Assembly (NCBI GenBank): GCA_002347185.1
Contig: DDXK01000020.1
Coordinates: 768 to 20,534, forward strand
DNA: 19,767 bases
From: Desulfobulbaceae bacterium UBA2262
Lineage (GTDB): Bacteria; Desulfobacterota; Desulfobulbia; Desulfobulbales; Desulfurivibrionaceae
Direction of reading: 5' to 3'
Shown here piece after piece: positions 1 to 9,847 of this stretch (the stretch's first letter is position 1; each line of letters begins with the position of its first letter). The position numbers and the translations under genes are program-made. A model generated the notes under the pieces. That model did not search any database and was not told where the DNA came from. It saw only the letters and a program-made list of their open reading frames with translations.

Positions 1-91
1 CGGCAAGATCGGCGACGGCAAAATCTTCATCCTGCCGGTTGAGGACGTCATCCGCGTGCGCACCGGCGAACGGGGCAACGAGGCGATCTGA
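1..91 (+). CDS. glnB: Nitrogen regulatory protein PII, C-terminal fragment (5' part outside window)
   Basis: The reading frame starting at base 2 gives the last 29 residues of a PII signal-transduction protein, ending GERGNEAI and a TGA at 89-91. The visible pieces GKIGDGKIFILPVEDVIRVR and TGERG are the conserved C-terminal PII signature, the strand and tail next to the ATP/2-oxoglutarate site. PII proteins sense 2-oxoglutarate and ATP/ADP and control nitrogen assimilation; the regulatory Tyr51 of the T-loop lies upstream of the window. The glnD start codon follows one base after the stop, so the sensor and its modifying enzyme are almost certainly co-transcribed and translationally coupled. 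It could be called glnK instead of glnB, which cannot be decided from the C-terminus; the glnD neighbour favours glnB. Confidence 0.93.
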   Translation, partial: GKIGDGKIFILPVEDVIRVRTGERGNEAI

Positions 92-92
92 G

Positions 93-2645
93 ATGGATGT
101 CGAGCTGCGGGCCAAACGTGATGCCCTGGAATATCTCTGGCGGCAGGGACTGAGCGGCCATGCCCTTCTCCGCCAGCACTCGCAGCTCATCGACGACTAC
201 CTGGGCAAAGCTTTTGCCAACTGCCCCGAGGCGCAAAAGGGCATGGCCCTGGTTGCCCTCGGAGGATACGGCAGACGGGAGCTTTTCCCCTATTCCGACA
301 TCGATCTCCTGCTGCTGCACACACCAGAGGCAGAGGAACGCCTGCCCGTCGTGACCGAAGCCCTTTTTTATCCTCTCTGGGACGCGGGCATCGAGATCGG
401 CCACGGCGTCCGCACCCTGGATTCCTGTCTGACCGATGCCCGGCAGGACTTCTTCTTCCAGGTGGCCCTGCTCGACGCCAGACCCCTTGCCGGAGAAGAA
501 AGGCTCTTCCTCGACCTGAACCAGGCCTTCCGCCGACAGGTGATTGAAGGGCACCGGCAGGATTTTTTGCGCAACATGCTGTTCCACTGCCAGGAACGCC
601 ATCAGCGTTACGGCCTGCACGGCTACCGCCTGGAGCCGCACATCAAGGAAGGCAAGGGCGGCTTCAGGGATATCCATGCCATGTTCTGGGTGGCGCAGGC
701 CCTCTTCGGCATGCAGAGCCTTGACGATATCTCCGAAGCCGGACTCCTCTCCGGGCGGGAAAAAGAGCAGTTCCAGGAGGCCGTGGGCCATTTGATCAAG
801 ATCAGGAACCGCCTCCATTACCTGAGCGGCCGGAAAAACGACCAGCTTTTCTTCGAGCACCAGGAAGAGCTGGCAAAGGCCCTGCGCTACGAGGACGGCA
901 ACGGGATCCTCGGCGTGGAAAGATTCATGCGGGATCTCTACCGGACCCTGCAGACCATCGCCACCATCACCGGCCTCTTTTTCGAACACGTGACAGAAAC
1001 CCTGAGCGGCCCAAGGGGGCCCCAGACCGAAGAGACCCTGGAGCCAGGCATCGTCGTGCGCCAGGAACGTCTGCACCTCGTGGATCATGAACTTGTCGCG
1101 GCCCGGCCCTACCTGCTGATGCGCCTCTTCGCGCAGGCCGGCAGGACCGGACTTGCAATCCACCATCGCACCAGAAAACTGATCAGCGACTGCCTGCACC
1201 TCATCGACGACAAGCAGCGCCGCTCCAAGCGGATGGCCAAGGCCTTCCTTGATGTCCTGGAAAACGCAAAGGAGATTGAAGATGTGCTTGCCGTCATGCT
1301 GGAAACCGGCCTGCTCACCGCCTACCTGCCAGAGTTTGCGCAGATCCACTCCCTGGCCCAGCATGATATCTACCACATCCACACCGTGGACCGGCATCTG
1401 CTCGAAACCGTTGCGGAAATCAAAAAGCTGAGCCTGCAGGAAAGCCCTTTCCTCGGCGGCGAGTCTCCCCGTCTTCTTCTCCTGGCCGCCCTCCTGCACG
1501 ACATCGGCAAAGGCCACCAGGAAGACCACTCCCTGCGCGGCGGCGAGCTGGTGGCCGGCATCGCCAGGCGTCTCAGCCTGCCCCAGGCGGAAGCCGACTG
1601 CCTCCGCTTTCTGGTGGAAAAACACCTCTTCCTCACCGTGACCGCCCTACGCCGCGACCTTGAAGACGAGGCCCTGCTCCTGCACTGCGCCGGCCTGATC
1701 CAGAGCCAGGAGCGGCTGGCCATGCTCCACCAGCTCGCCATTGCCGACGCCCGAGCCACCGGCCCCACGGCCTGGAACGAGTGGAAGGCCGCCCTGGTCC
1801 TGGAGCTGGCGCTCAAGATATCCCATCTCCTCGACCAGAACGATTTGCGCCTGCCCGACAGAAAACAGGGGGCCGAATGGATGCTCGCCAGGATTCGGCG
1901 ACTGCTTGGGGAAAGCAAGCCCGTTGATTTTGCCATCCTGCCCGAGGAATACCTGCTCAGCTTCCAACCGGAGGAAGTCGCCCACCATCTTGCCCTGCGC
2001 GCTGCACTGAAGGGCCGGGGCAAAGCGATCATGGAACACCACGACGAAGGCCTTTCCTGGTCGGTGCTGATCATGGCCCGCGACAGCACCGGTCTGCTCG
2101 CCAAGATCTGCGGTACCCTGGCTCTGCACGGCCTCAGCGTGGTGCGGGCCCAGATCTTCACCTGGGAAGACGGCACCGCGGTCGATGTGCTCAATGTGCG
2201 GCCGGCCGCGAAACAGGAGTATGGACAGCAGGACTGGCAGGCCTTGGGCGCGGATCTGAACCTCGCCCTCAAAAACCGGCTGGGCCTCACGCACCGTCTG
2301 GTCGACCGCTTCCGCTCCCTCTTTCGCCCCGGCTCCGGCAAGGCCGTGCAGGCGGCGCCCCGCGTGGTCCTGAACAATGACGCCTCCGACCTCTATACCA
2401 TCATCGAGGTCTATGCCCATGACCGGCCGGGCCTGCTCTACGAAATCACCCGTACCCTGGCCGATTTCGAGATCAACATCCACCGCGCCAAAATCGGCAC
2501 CGACGGGGATCAGGTGGTGGACGTCTTCTACACCCTTGACGGCTTTGCGACAAAAATAAACAATCAGGCCTTTCAGGAGGAAATTACCAATGCTCTTTTG
2601 TATATTGCCGAGACCAATACAACCGCGAGGGCGAAATGCGCCTGA
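93..2645 (+). CDS. glnD: Bifunctional PII uridylyltransferase / uridylyl-removing enzyme GlnD
   Basis: GlnD uridylylates PII when glutamine is low and removes the UMP when glutamine is high. The 850-residue product has the full family layout. A nucleotidyltransferase domain carries GGYGRRELFPYSDIDLLLL at residues 57-75, with the G-G and D69-x-D71 catalytic signature. A metal-dependent HD domain carries LLHDIGKGHQED, with H469-D470. Two C-terminal ACT domains (about 657-730 and 768-840, the second starting YTIIEVYAHDRPGLLYEI) are the glutamine sensors. The open frame extends upstream to base 39, but that part overlaps glnB in another frame. The ATG at 93 sits one base after the glnB stop, has a weak GAGG upstream, and begins MDVELRAKRDALEY as expected. 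No key residue is missing, so it should be active on PII. Confidence 0.96.
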   Translation: MDVELRAKRDALEYLWRQGLSGHALLRQHSQLIDDYLGKAFANCPEAQKGMALVALGGYGRRELFPYSDIDLLLLHTPEAEERLPVVTEALFYPLWDAGIEIGHGVRTLDSCLTDARQDFFFQVALLDARPLAGEERLFLDLNQAFRRQVIEGHRQDFLRNMLFHCQERHQRYGLHGYRLEPHIKEGKGGFRDIHAMFWVAQALFGMQSLDDISEAGLLSGREKEQFQEAVGHLIKIRNRLHYLSGRKNDQLFFEHQEELAKALRYEDGNGILGVERFMRDLYRTLQTIATITGLFFEHVTETLSGPRGPQTEETLEPGIVVRQERLHLVDHELVAARPYLLMRLFAQAGRTGLAIHHRTRKLISDCLHLIDDKQRRSKRMAKAFLDVLENAKEIEDVLAVMLETGLLTAYLPEFAQIHSLAQHDIYHIHTVDRHLLETVAEIKKLSLQESPFLGGESPRLLLLAALLHDIGKGHQEDHSLRGGELVAGIARRLSLPQAEADCLRFLVEKHLFLTVTALRRDLEDEALLLHCAGLIQSQERLAMLHQLAIADARATGPTAWNEWKAALVLELALKISHLLDQNDLRLPDRKQGAEWMLARIRRLLGESKPVDFAILPEEYLLSFQPEEVAHHLALRAALKGRGKAIMEHHDEGLSWSVLIMARDSTGLLAKICGTLALHGLSVVRAQIFTWEDGTAVDVLNVRPAAKQEYGQQDWQALGADLNLALKNRLGLTHRLVDRFRSLFRPGSGKAVQAAPRVVLNNDASDLYTIIEVYAHDRPGLLYEITRTLADFEINIHRAKIGTDGDQVVDVFYTLDGFATKINNQAFQEEITNALLYIAETNTTARAKCA

Positions 2646-2689
2646 ATAGGCGCCAGGCCCTGCCCGGAACAGAACCGCAAAGAACAGAA

Positions 2690-2705
2690 CCGGCCGAAAG
2701 GCCGG
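2690..2705 (+). other. Small GNRA-loop hairpin in the glnD-glnN gap
   Basis: A perfect 6-bp stem CCGGCC/GGCCGG closes a GAAA loop, which fits the stable GNRA tetraloop class. It lies 45 bases after the glnD stop. The downstream sequence has no immediate T run (the nearest, CTTTT, starts 17 bases later), so it is a poor intrinsic terminator. It may instead protect the glnBD mRNA 3' end or be a weak attenuator. Function is unproven. Confidence 0.5.
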
Positions 2706-2739
2706 CGACCATACTCCATACTCTTTTGTTGACGGGGCA

Positions 2740-2755
2740 TGGGGAACTTTCAGCT
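2740..2755 (+). promoter_or_regulatory. Candidate sigma-54 (-24/-12) promoter for glnN
   Basis: TGGGGAACTTTCAGCT has GG at 2741-2742 and GC at 2753-2754 separated by exactly 10 bases, the defining spacing of RpoN promoters (TGGCAC-N5-TTGCA). The leading TGG and the final GC-T agree with the consensus; the CAC and TT positions do not. Transcription would begin near 2766, giving a leader of about 26 bases with AGGAGG at 2778-2783 and the glnN ATG at 2792. RpoN/NtrC control of glutamine synthetase genes is well known. No convincing NtrC dyad is visible upstream, so this stays a candidate. Confidence 0.35.
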
Positions 2756-2791
2756 ACCCATTAGAATCACGATATACAGGAGGAAAAAAGA

Positions 2792-4933
<2,142 letters not shown>

Positions 4934-4949
4934 GCCGAAAGCCACGCTC

Positions 4950-4995
4950 CGAGGGGACAGAGGGGCCAACCGGCCCCTCTGTCCCCTCGTTTCTT
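4950..4995 (+). terminator. Strong intrinsic terminator of glnN
   Basis: A perfect 18-bp stem CGAGGGGACAGAGGGGCC (4950-4967) pairs with 4972-4989 around the loop AACC and is followed by TTTCTT. It begins 17 bases after the glnN TAA. The stem is nearly all G-C, so termination should be efficient and should separate the nitrogen unit from the next gene. Confidence 0.9.
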
Positions 4996-5029
4996 CCCCG
5001 CACAGCTCTCCTGCCGGGCGATCTTGCCG

Positions 5030-5059
5030 TTGTCGCTTTCCCCCCTGATCTGCTAGGCT
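5030..5059 (+). promoter_or_regulatory. Possible sigma-70-type promoter for the TIGR03790-like gene
   Basis: TTGTCG (5030-5035) and TAGGCT (5054-5059) are 18 bases apart, with a TG dinucleotide one base before the -10-like hexamer (extended -10). A transcription start near 5066 would give a leader of about 45 bases to the ATG at 5111. A promoter is expected here because a strong terminator lies just upstream. The hexamers match the consensus only in part. Confidence 0.3.
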
Positions 5060-5110
5060 GTGTCAATATGGGCAGCAAAAAGCCCAGCCCGTGACACTGA
5101 AGGGGAAGAA

Positions 5111-6475
5111 ATGGATTCCACGCCGCCCAAAAAGAACTCCCGCAGCCTTGTCCTTACCATCTTTTTCCTGCTCCTCCTGGGACAATGGCAGAGAGCGCCC
5201 CCCTGCCGGGCCCTGCAGCCGGAGGAGGTTCTCCTCATCGCCAACACCAGGGTCCCGGAAGGAGTCCGCCTCGCCCGCTACTATCAAAAACAGCGGCAGA
5301 TCCCGGCGGACAATATCCTCCTCCTGGCGACGACAACCCGGGAAAACACGAGCAGGGAGGAGTATGAACGGGAGATCGCCGCCCCGGTCCGGGACTTCCT
5401 CGCCCAGCACCGGGAAAGACGCTTCTCCTGCCTGACCCTCTTTTACGGCCTGCCGCTGCGAATCCTCCCGCCGCCTGCCTCCGAGGCGGATCACGCCCGC
5501 AGCGCGGAGCTCAAGAAAGAAAAGTCCGCCCTGCAAAGGAAAAAGGACCACGGCCAGGGAGACGAGGAGAGCCGCCCCCTGCTCGACAGCATCAACAAGG
5601 AGTTGGCCCGCCTTGACGGCGCCGACCAGGAGGCCGCTCTCGATTCGGAGCTTGCCCTTGTCCGCCTGCCCCCCTATCCCCTGGCCCGCTGGCAATTGAA
5701 CCCTTTTTTTCTGGGCCGGCAGAACAAGAGCGCCCCCCCGCCCAAGGCGCCGATTCTGCTGGTGAGCAGAATAGACGGCCCAGACGCCGGGACGGCAAAA
5801 CGCATCATTGACGACAGCATCCGGGTCGAGAAACTGGGACTCCGCGGAGAGGCCTGCTTTGATGCGCGCTGGCCCTACCCGGACGGCAAGAAGAAGCTGA
5901 GCGGCTACGCCCGATACGACAAATCGCTGCATGACGCGGCCCGACTCCTTTCCCAGAAAGGCTTCAGCGTGCAGTTTGACTCCAGGCCGGAGCTTTTTGC
6001 CGAGGGCTCTTCCCTGGCCGCCGCCCTCTACTGCGGCTGGTACAGCCTGGGAAAATACGTGGACGCCTTTACCTGGCAGCCGGGCGCGATCGGCTATCAT
6101 ATCGCCAGCGGCGAGTGTCGAACCCTGAAAAAAAGGGAGAGCAGGGCCTGGTGCAAAATGCTGCTTGCCCAGGGAGTCGCCGCCACCATAGGCCCGGTGA
6201 GCGAACCCTATGTGCAGGCCTTTCCCCCCCCGGCGCTTTTCTTTTCCCTGCTCACCCGTGGCGATCTCACCCTGGCCGAGTCTTATCTGCTGAGCACGCC
6301 CTTTCTCTCCTGGAAAATGGTCCTCATCGGCGACCCGCTCTACCGACCTTACAAGGCGCGACTTTCCAGCGCCGAACCGGCCGGCCGGGACGAGGCAGGG
6401 AAAGAGCCGGACCAGAACCAGGGCGCCGCTCCGCCCTTTGCCCCTACAATTTCGCCAGGGAGCATGGTACACTGA
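5111..6475 (+). CDS. Exported TIGR03790-family protein of unknown function
   Basis: This 454-residue protein has a basic N-terminus (PPKKNSRS) and a hydrophobic stretch at about 12-25, a likely Sec signal peptide with no lipobox. The mature start LQPEEVLLIANTRVPEGVRL, then ARYYQKQRQIPADNILLL and TTRENTSREEYEREI, matches the TIGR03790 pattern (nucleotide-free family, 'residual years of persistence and return'). A charged Lys/Glu insert (about 132-172) precedes the second half. The C-terminal region has CGWYSLGKYVDAFTWQPGAI, a Gly/Ala segment GVAATIGPVSEPYVQAFPPP and the ending VLIGDPLYRPYKARL, all family hallmarks. That arrangement recalls caspase-like (gingipain/CHAT) folds, which is inference. 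The start is the ATG at 5111 with AAGGGGAAG just before it; a GTG at 5060 in frame has no such site. The last ~35 residues are low-complexity. A short 58-base gap to the next gene suggests co-transcription. Confidence 0.8.
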   Translation: MDSTPPKKNSRSLVLTIFFLLLLGQWQRAPPCRALQPEEVLLIANTRVPEGVRLARYYQKQRQIPADNILLLATTTRENTSREEYEREIAAPVRDFLAQHRERRFSCLTLFYGLPLRILPPPASEADHARSAELKKEKSALQRKKDHGQGDEESRPLLDSINKELARLDGADQEAALDSELALVRLPPYPLARWQLNPFFLGRQNKSAPPPKAPILLVSRIDGPDAGTAKRIIDDSIRVEKLGLRGEACFDARWPYPDGKKKLSGYARYDKSLHDAARLLSQKGFSVQFDSRPELFAEGSSLAAALYCGWYSLGKYVDAFTWQPGAIGYHIASGECRTLKKRESRAWCKMLLAQGVAATIGPVSEPYVQAFPPPALFFSLLTRGDLTLAESYLLSTPFLSWKMVLIGDPLYRPYKARLSSAEPAGRDEAGKEPDQNQGAAPPFAPTISPGSMVH

Positions 6476-6533
6476 GGCCGATTTCGCCGCTTTTCCGTCA
6501 GCTCTCCCGATCACGCGTCACAGGAAATCCGCC

Positions 6534-7979
6534 ATGGAAAAAACAGCACGCAGCCATCTCGCCGCGGCCAGGGAATGGCTCTGGCGCCTGCCGCAGCCGG
6601 AAGGGCCGCGCTGGCGCAAAGGCCTCCGGGCAGGCCTGCGCATCCTCCTCATCTTCTGCCGCGAATTCGATCGGGATGGCATCCCTCTACGCGCCAGCGC
6701 CCTCACCTTTACCGTGGTCCTCTCCCTGGTGCCGATGCTGGCGCTGGGAACCGCGGTGCTGAAAGGGCTGGGCGGAGGGGATCAGGCCAGGCAGGCCGCC
6801 CACCGGCTCATCTCCCAAATGGAGATCCAAAGCCGGCTGCACGCCATGGAACAGACAACCGCCTTCGACGGGGAGCTGCCGCCGACCGCGGCTGCGGAAG
6901 CGCTTGAGGACGGGAGAGTCCCGCCGACGGAAAGCAGCGAACTCATTGTCCACCTGAAAAGGGCCGTTGACCAGATTTTTGATTACGTGGACAGGACAGA
7001 CTTTGGGGCACTGGGCGCCTTTGGCGTCATCGGCCTGGTGCTGGCCGTGATCTTCGTGATGGACAGCATCGAATCCTCGTTGAACGCCATCTGGGGAACA
7101 AAGGGCGAGCGCCCTCTGGGCCGGCGGGTCATGGATTATCTCGCCATGATGCTCCTGCTGCCGATTGCCGTCAACCTGGCTTTTGCCACCGAGGCCGCCC
7201 TCCAGAGCCCGGCCCTGCTCGCCAGAGTACGGCAGCTTCTCCTGATGCCCCCGGAGCTCGAACAGCTCCTGCTCCAGATCCTGCCCCTCGTCCTGGTTAT
7301 CGGCACATTCAGCATCCTCTACCGCTTTCTGCCCAACACCAGGGTTCGCCCCGGCCCAGCCCTGGCCGGTGGCATCTTCGCCGGCATCATCTGGCTGGCG
7401 CTGCAGGCCATCTTCATCCGCATGCAGATCGGGGTTGCCCGCTACAACGCCATCTACGGATCTTTTGCCACCCTGCCCCTTTTCCTGCTCTGGCTCCAGG
7501 CCGGCTGGCTCATCTTCCTTGCCGGAGCGGAGATGTCCTTTGCCTGCCAGGTCTGGAAACGCTACCAGCCCGAACCGGAAACCATCAACCCGGCAACCCG
7601 CCTGGCCCTGGCCTTCAGCATCGTCGCCGCCGCCCACCACGATTTCAAGAACCGGCGCCTCACCCGACAGGCGGACCTGGCCGAGGAGCTCCGAAAACCG
7701 GAAAGCATCATCAACAGCGTGCTGACCGAACTGACGGCGGGCGGCATCCTGCGCAGGGTGGAAGAAGGAAAAGAACGCGGCTACGCACCGACCTCGCCCC
7801 CGGAAAATGACACGCCAGGGGAGATACTCGATTTGATCCTCGGCACCGAGGTCCCCCCCATCAAGGAGAGTCACCTGGTCATTGAGGCGATGCAGGGAGC
7901 ACGGCAGGCAATCGCCGGCCAGAAAATCGGCACAGGCTCCAGCCCCTCCGCGTCGTCGGGAAGGGCGGAAAGCTCATGA
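6534..7979 (+). CDS. YihY/BrkB-family inner-membrane protein with C-terminal winged-helix-like domain
   Basis: A 481-residue protein of the YihY/UPF0761 family (formerly misnamed RNase BN). The typical opening EFDRDGIPLRASALTFTVVL leads into the first membrane helix. Further hydrophobic helices follow, with the family landmarks FVMDSIESSLNAIWGTK and RYNAIYGSFATLPLFLLWLQ before the last helix (WLIFLAGAEMSFA). Between helices 1 and 2 is an acidic loop of about 90 residues. After the membrane part (from about residue 352) comes a soluble tail, INPATRLALAFSIVAAAHHD then LTRQADLAEELRKPESIINS, resembling the winged-helix tail seen in many proteobacterial homologues. The start is the ATG at 6534 behind CAGGAAA; the frame is open further upstream but would overlap the previous gene. 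The molecular function of the family is unsettled. The stop overlaps the convergent cobS stop by six bases. Confidence 0.85.
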   Translation: MEKTARSHLAAAREWLWRLPQPEGPRWRKGLRAGLRILLIFCREFDRDGIPLRASALTFTVVLSLVPMLALGTAVLKGLGGGDQARQAAHRLISQMEIQSRLHAMEQTTAFDGELPPTAAAEALEDGRVPPTESSELIVHLKRAVDQIFDYVDRTDFGALGAFGVIGLVLAVIFVMDSIESSLNAIWGTKGERPLGRRVMDYLAMMLLLPIAVNLAFATEAALQSPALLARVRQLLLMPPELEQLLLQILPLVLVIGTFSILYRFLPNTRVRPGPALAGGIFAGIIWLALQAIFIRMQIGVARYNAIYGSFATLPLFLLWLQAGWLIFLAGAEMSFACQVWKRYQPEPETINPATRLALAFSIVAAAHHDFKNRRLTRQADLAEELRKPESIINSVLTELTAGGILRRVEEGKERGYAPTSPPENDTPGEILDLILGTEVPPIKESHLVIEAMQGARQAIAGQKIGTGSSPSASSGRAESS

Positions 7980-8729
7980 GAGGAGAAACGGAAAGGCCAC
8001 TGCCGCGACAAACGCGCAGGCCTCGGCAAGTTCGCAGGAGGCGCCCAGGACATCACCGGTGATCCCGCCCAAGGCTCTGCTCGCCGCCTGACGGAGAAGG
8101 AAGGGCGGCAGCAGCGCCGCGCAGAGCACCACCAGAGCGGCAGGCCCCTGCCAGAAAAAAAACGGCAGCAGCAGTAAGGCGCCCACAAGCAGGTCGCCCC
8201 CCCGCACCCTGCCGACAAATCCGTGCCCGGTGCCGCTCAGCCGGGGATAGCGCGTCCGCCAGGCCAGGGTGGCCATGGCCCAGCGCGCCATGACCGGCAC
8301 GGCCCAGAGGAAGAAAAACAGCGCCGCCCCCCGCTCATAGAGGGCGGCCAGGCAGGAAATCTTCATGGCCAGCAGCAGGACAAGGGCGATGGCCCCGAAG
8401 GCGCCGGTGGCGGAATCCTTCATGATGGCGAGCCTTTTCGCCGGCTCATGGCTGCCGCCCAGACCATCGGCCAAATCGGCCAGCCCGTCCAGATGCAGGC
8501 CGCGACTCAGCCAGGCGGCAAGAGCGACCAGCAGCACGGCCGCCACCTGCGCCGGCAGCTGCAGAAACTGACAAAACCAGGCCGCGCCGGCAAGCAGGCC
8601 ACCCAGCAGCCAGCCGGCCAGGGGAAAAAAGGCCGCGCTTCGCGCCAGCTGCTCCGTCGTGAGATGGGCGGGCAACGGCAGGGGAACAATGGTGAGAAAG
8701 GCTATGGCGATGCGGACGGCCAGCTGCAT
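7974..8729 (-). CDS. cobS: Adenosylcobinamide-GDP ribazoletransferase (cobalamin synthase) CobS
   Basis: CobS joins adenosylcobinamide-GDP to alpha-ribazole or alpha-ribazole phosphate, the last step of nucleotide-loop assembly, in the inner membrane. The 251-residue hydrophobic protein has the hallmark acidic motif GLHLDGLADLADGLGG (D81, D85, D88), which binds Mg2+ and the GDP diphosphate. It also has IMKDSATGAFGA, RYPRLSGTGHGF near the middle, and GGITGDVLGASCELAE near the C-terminus, all family signatures. It starts three bases after the cobT stop, so the two genes are co-translated. Its end overlaps the yihY end, leaving no room for a separate terminator. Confidence 0.95.
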   Translation of the reverse strand: MQLAVRIAIAFLTIVPLPLPAHLTTEQLARSAAFFPLAGWLLGGLLAGAAWFCQFLQLPAQVAAVLLVALAAWLSRGLHLDGLADLADGLGGSHEPAKRLAIMKDSATGAFGAIALVLLLAMKISCLAALYERGAALFFFLWAVPVMARWAMATLAWRTRYPRLSGTGHGFVGRVRGGDLLVGALLLLPFFFWQGPAALVVLCAALLPPFLLRQAASRALGGITGDVLGASCELAEACAFVAAVAFPFLLS

Positions 8730-8732
8730 CGT

Positions 8733-9797
8733 TCAGGGGGCCTCGCTCACCCCGGCCTCGCCGAAGGTGGCCATCTCGTTCATGATCTTCAGCCCCGCCT
8801 CCACCAGATTCATGGACAGCGCCGCCCCGGTTCCCTCGCCCAGGCGCAGATCAAGGTGCAGGAGGGGGCTCAGGCCCATCTTCTCAAAAAAGATCCGATG
8901 CCCCTGTTCGGCGGACATGTGGCTGAAGAAGCAGTAATCAAGCACAGCGGGGGCCAGGCGCAGGGCCACCAGGGCGCCGGCGCTGGAGATGAAGCCGTCC
9001 ACCACGATGGGCACCCGGCTGCGCGCCGCTTCGAGAATCGCTCCGCAGATGGCGGCGATCTCCAACCCGCCCACCGCGGCCAGGGTTGCCAAGGGTGAGG
9101 AGAGCTGCTCTTTGTTGATGGCCAGGGCCTGCTCGATGACCTTGATCTTGCGGGCCAGGGTTGCGTCGTCGACGCCGGTGCCCCGCCCGGTCACATCGGC
9201 TACCCTGGCCGGCAGCAGGGCGGCAAAAAGGGCGGCGGAAGGCGTGGTGTTGCCGATGCCCATGTCGCCGGTGCCAAGGATCTCTGCCCCTTCGGCAATG
9301 GCGTCGCGGGCCGCCTCCATGCCGACTCCGATGGCGGCCAGCGCCTCGGCAATACTCATGGCCGCGCCCCTGGCCATGTTGGCGGTGCCGGGCCGCACCT
9401 TGCGCCGGATGAGCCCCTCGGCCTCAAGCGGCACGGCCACCCCCACGTCGATCACCTTCACCTCCGCGCCCACATGCCGGGCCAGCACATTCACGCCCGC
9501 CCCACCGGCGAGAAAATTGAGGACCATCTGCGGCGTCACCTCCTGGGGGAAGGCGCTGATCCCCTCCGCCACCACGCCGTGATCACCGGCAAAGGTGAGG
9601 ATGACCTTTTTCTCGACCCTGGCGGCAAGGCTTCGCCGCATGGCGCAGGTCCGGGCCGCGAGCAGTTCCAGCTTGCCGAGGCTGCCCCGGGGCTTGGTCA
9701 GGTTGTCGAGCCGGGCCTGGGCCTGGGCCAGAATCTCTTTGTCCGCCGGGACAATGGCCGCGCAAAGCAGCCGCAATTCTTCCTCTGTATTGAGCAT
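8733..9797 (-). CDS. cobT: Nicotinate-nucleotide--dimethylbenzimidazole phosphoribosyltransferase CobT
   Basis: CobT transfers phosphoribose from nicotinate mononucleotide to the lower-ligand base (typically 5,6-dimethylbenzimidazole), making the alpha-riboside phosphate for CobS. The 354 residues match the usual length of about 350. Signatures include LTKPRGSLGKLELLA, LTFAGDHGVVAEGISAFPQE, GEAEILGTGDMGIGNTTPS-type (here AEGAEILGTGDMGIGNTTPS), and HMSAEQGH...LRLGEGTGAA, where the Glu at about 321 corresponds to the catalytic Glu317 of Salmonella CobT. The start ATG has AAGGAG six bases upstream. A 50-base gap separates it from the CbiR-like gene upstream and three bases from cobS downstream. 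No cobalamin riboswitch is visible in that gap. The base actually used cannot be told from sequence. Confidence 0.96.
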   Translation of the reverse strand: MLNTEEELRLLCAAIVPADKEILAQAQARLDNLTKPRGSLGKLELLAARTCAMRRSLAARVEKKVILTFAGDHGVVAEGISAFPQEVTPQMVLNFLAGGAGVNVLARHVGAEVKVIDVGVAVPLEAEGLIRRKVRPGTANMARGAAMSIAEALAAIGVGMEAARDAIAEGAEILGTGDMGIGNTTPSAALFAALLPARVADVTGRGTGVDDATLARKIKVIEQALAINKEQLSSPLATLAAVGGLEIAAICGAILEAARSRVPIVVDGFISSAGALVALRLAPAVLDYCFFSHMSAEQGHRIFFEKMGLSPLLHLDLRLGEGTGAALSMNLVEAGLKIMNEMATFGEAGVSEAP

Positions 9798-9847
9798 CTC
9801 CTACTCCTTGCCGGGGAAGCGACCTCCCTTCGGCCAATCTCATACGT

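Noticed and set aside
48..1625. Long open frame on the - strand opposite glnD
   Set aside because: It lies wholly antisense to a GlnD with every domain intact, and its protein is low in recognisable motifs. GC-rich DNA with strong third-position bias makes such frames.
5060..5110. Upstream GTG start for the TIGR03790-like gene
   Set aside because: It would add 17 polar residues before the signal peptide and has no ribosome binding site, while ATG 5111 has AAGGGGAAG.
8223..9098. 291-codon + strand frame across cobS and cobT
   Set aside because: Gln/Gly/His-rich antisense shadow of two intact cob genes, with no ribosome binding site.
9798..9847. Cobalamin riboswitch or separate promoter before cobT
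   Set aside because: Only 50 bases; contains the cobT ribosome binding site and a minor GGGAGG/CTTCCC hairpin, too short for a B12 riboswitch.
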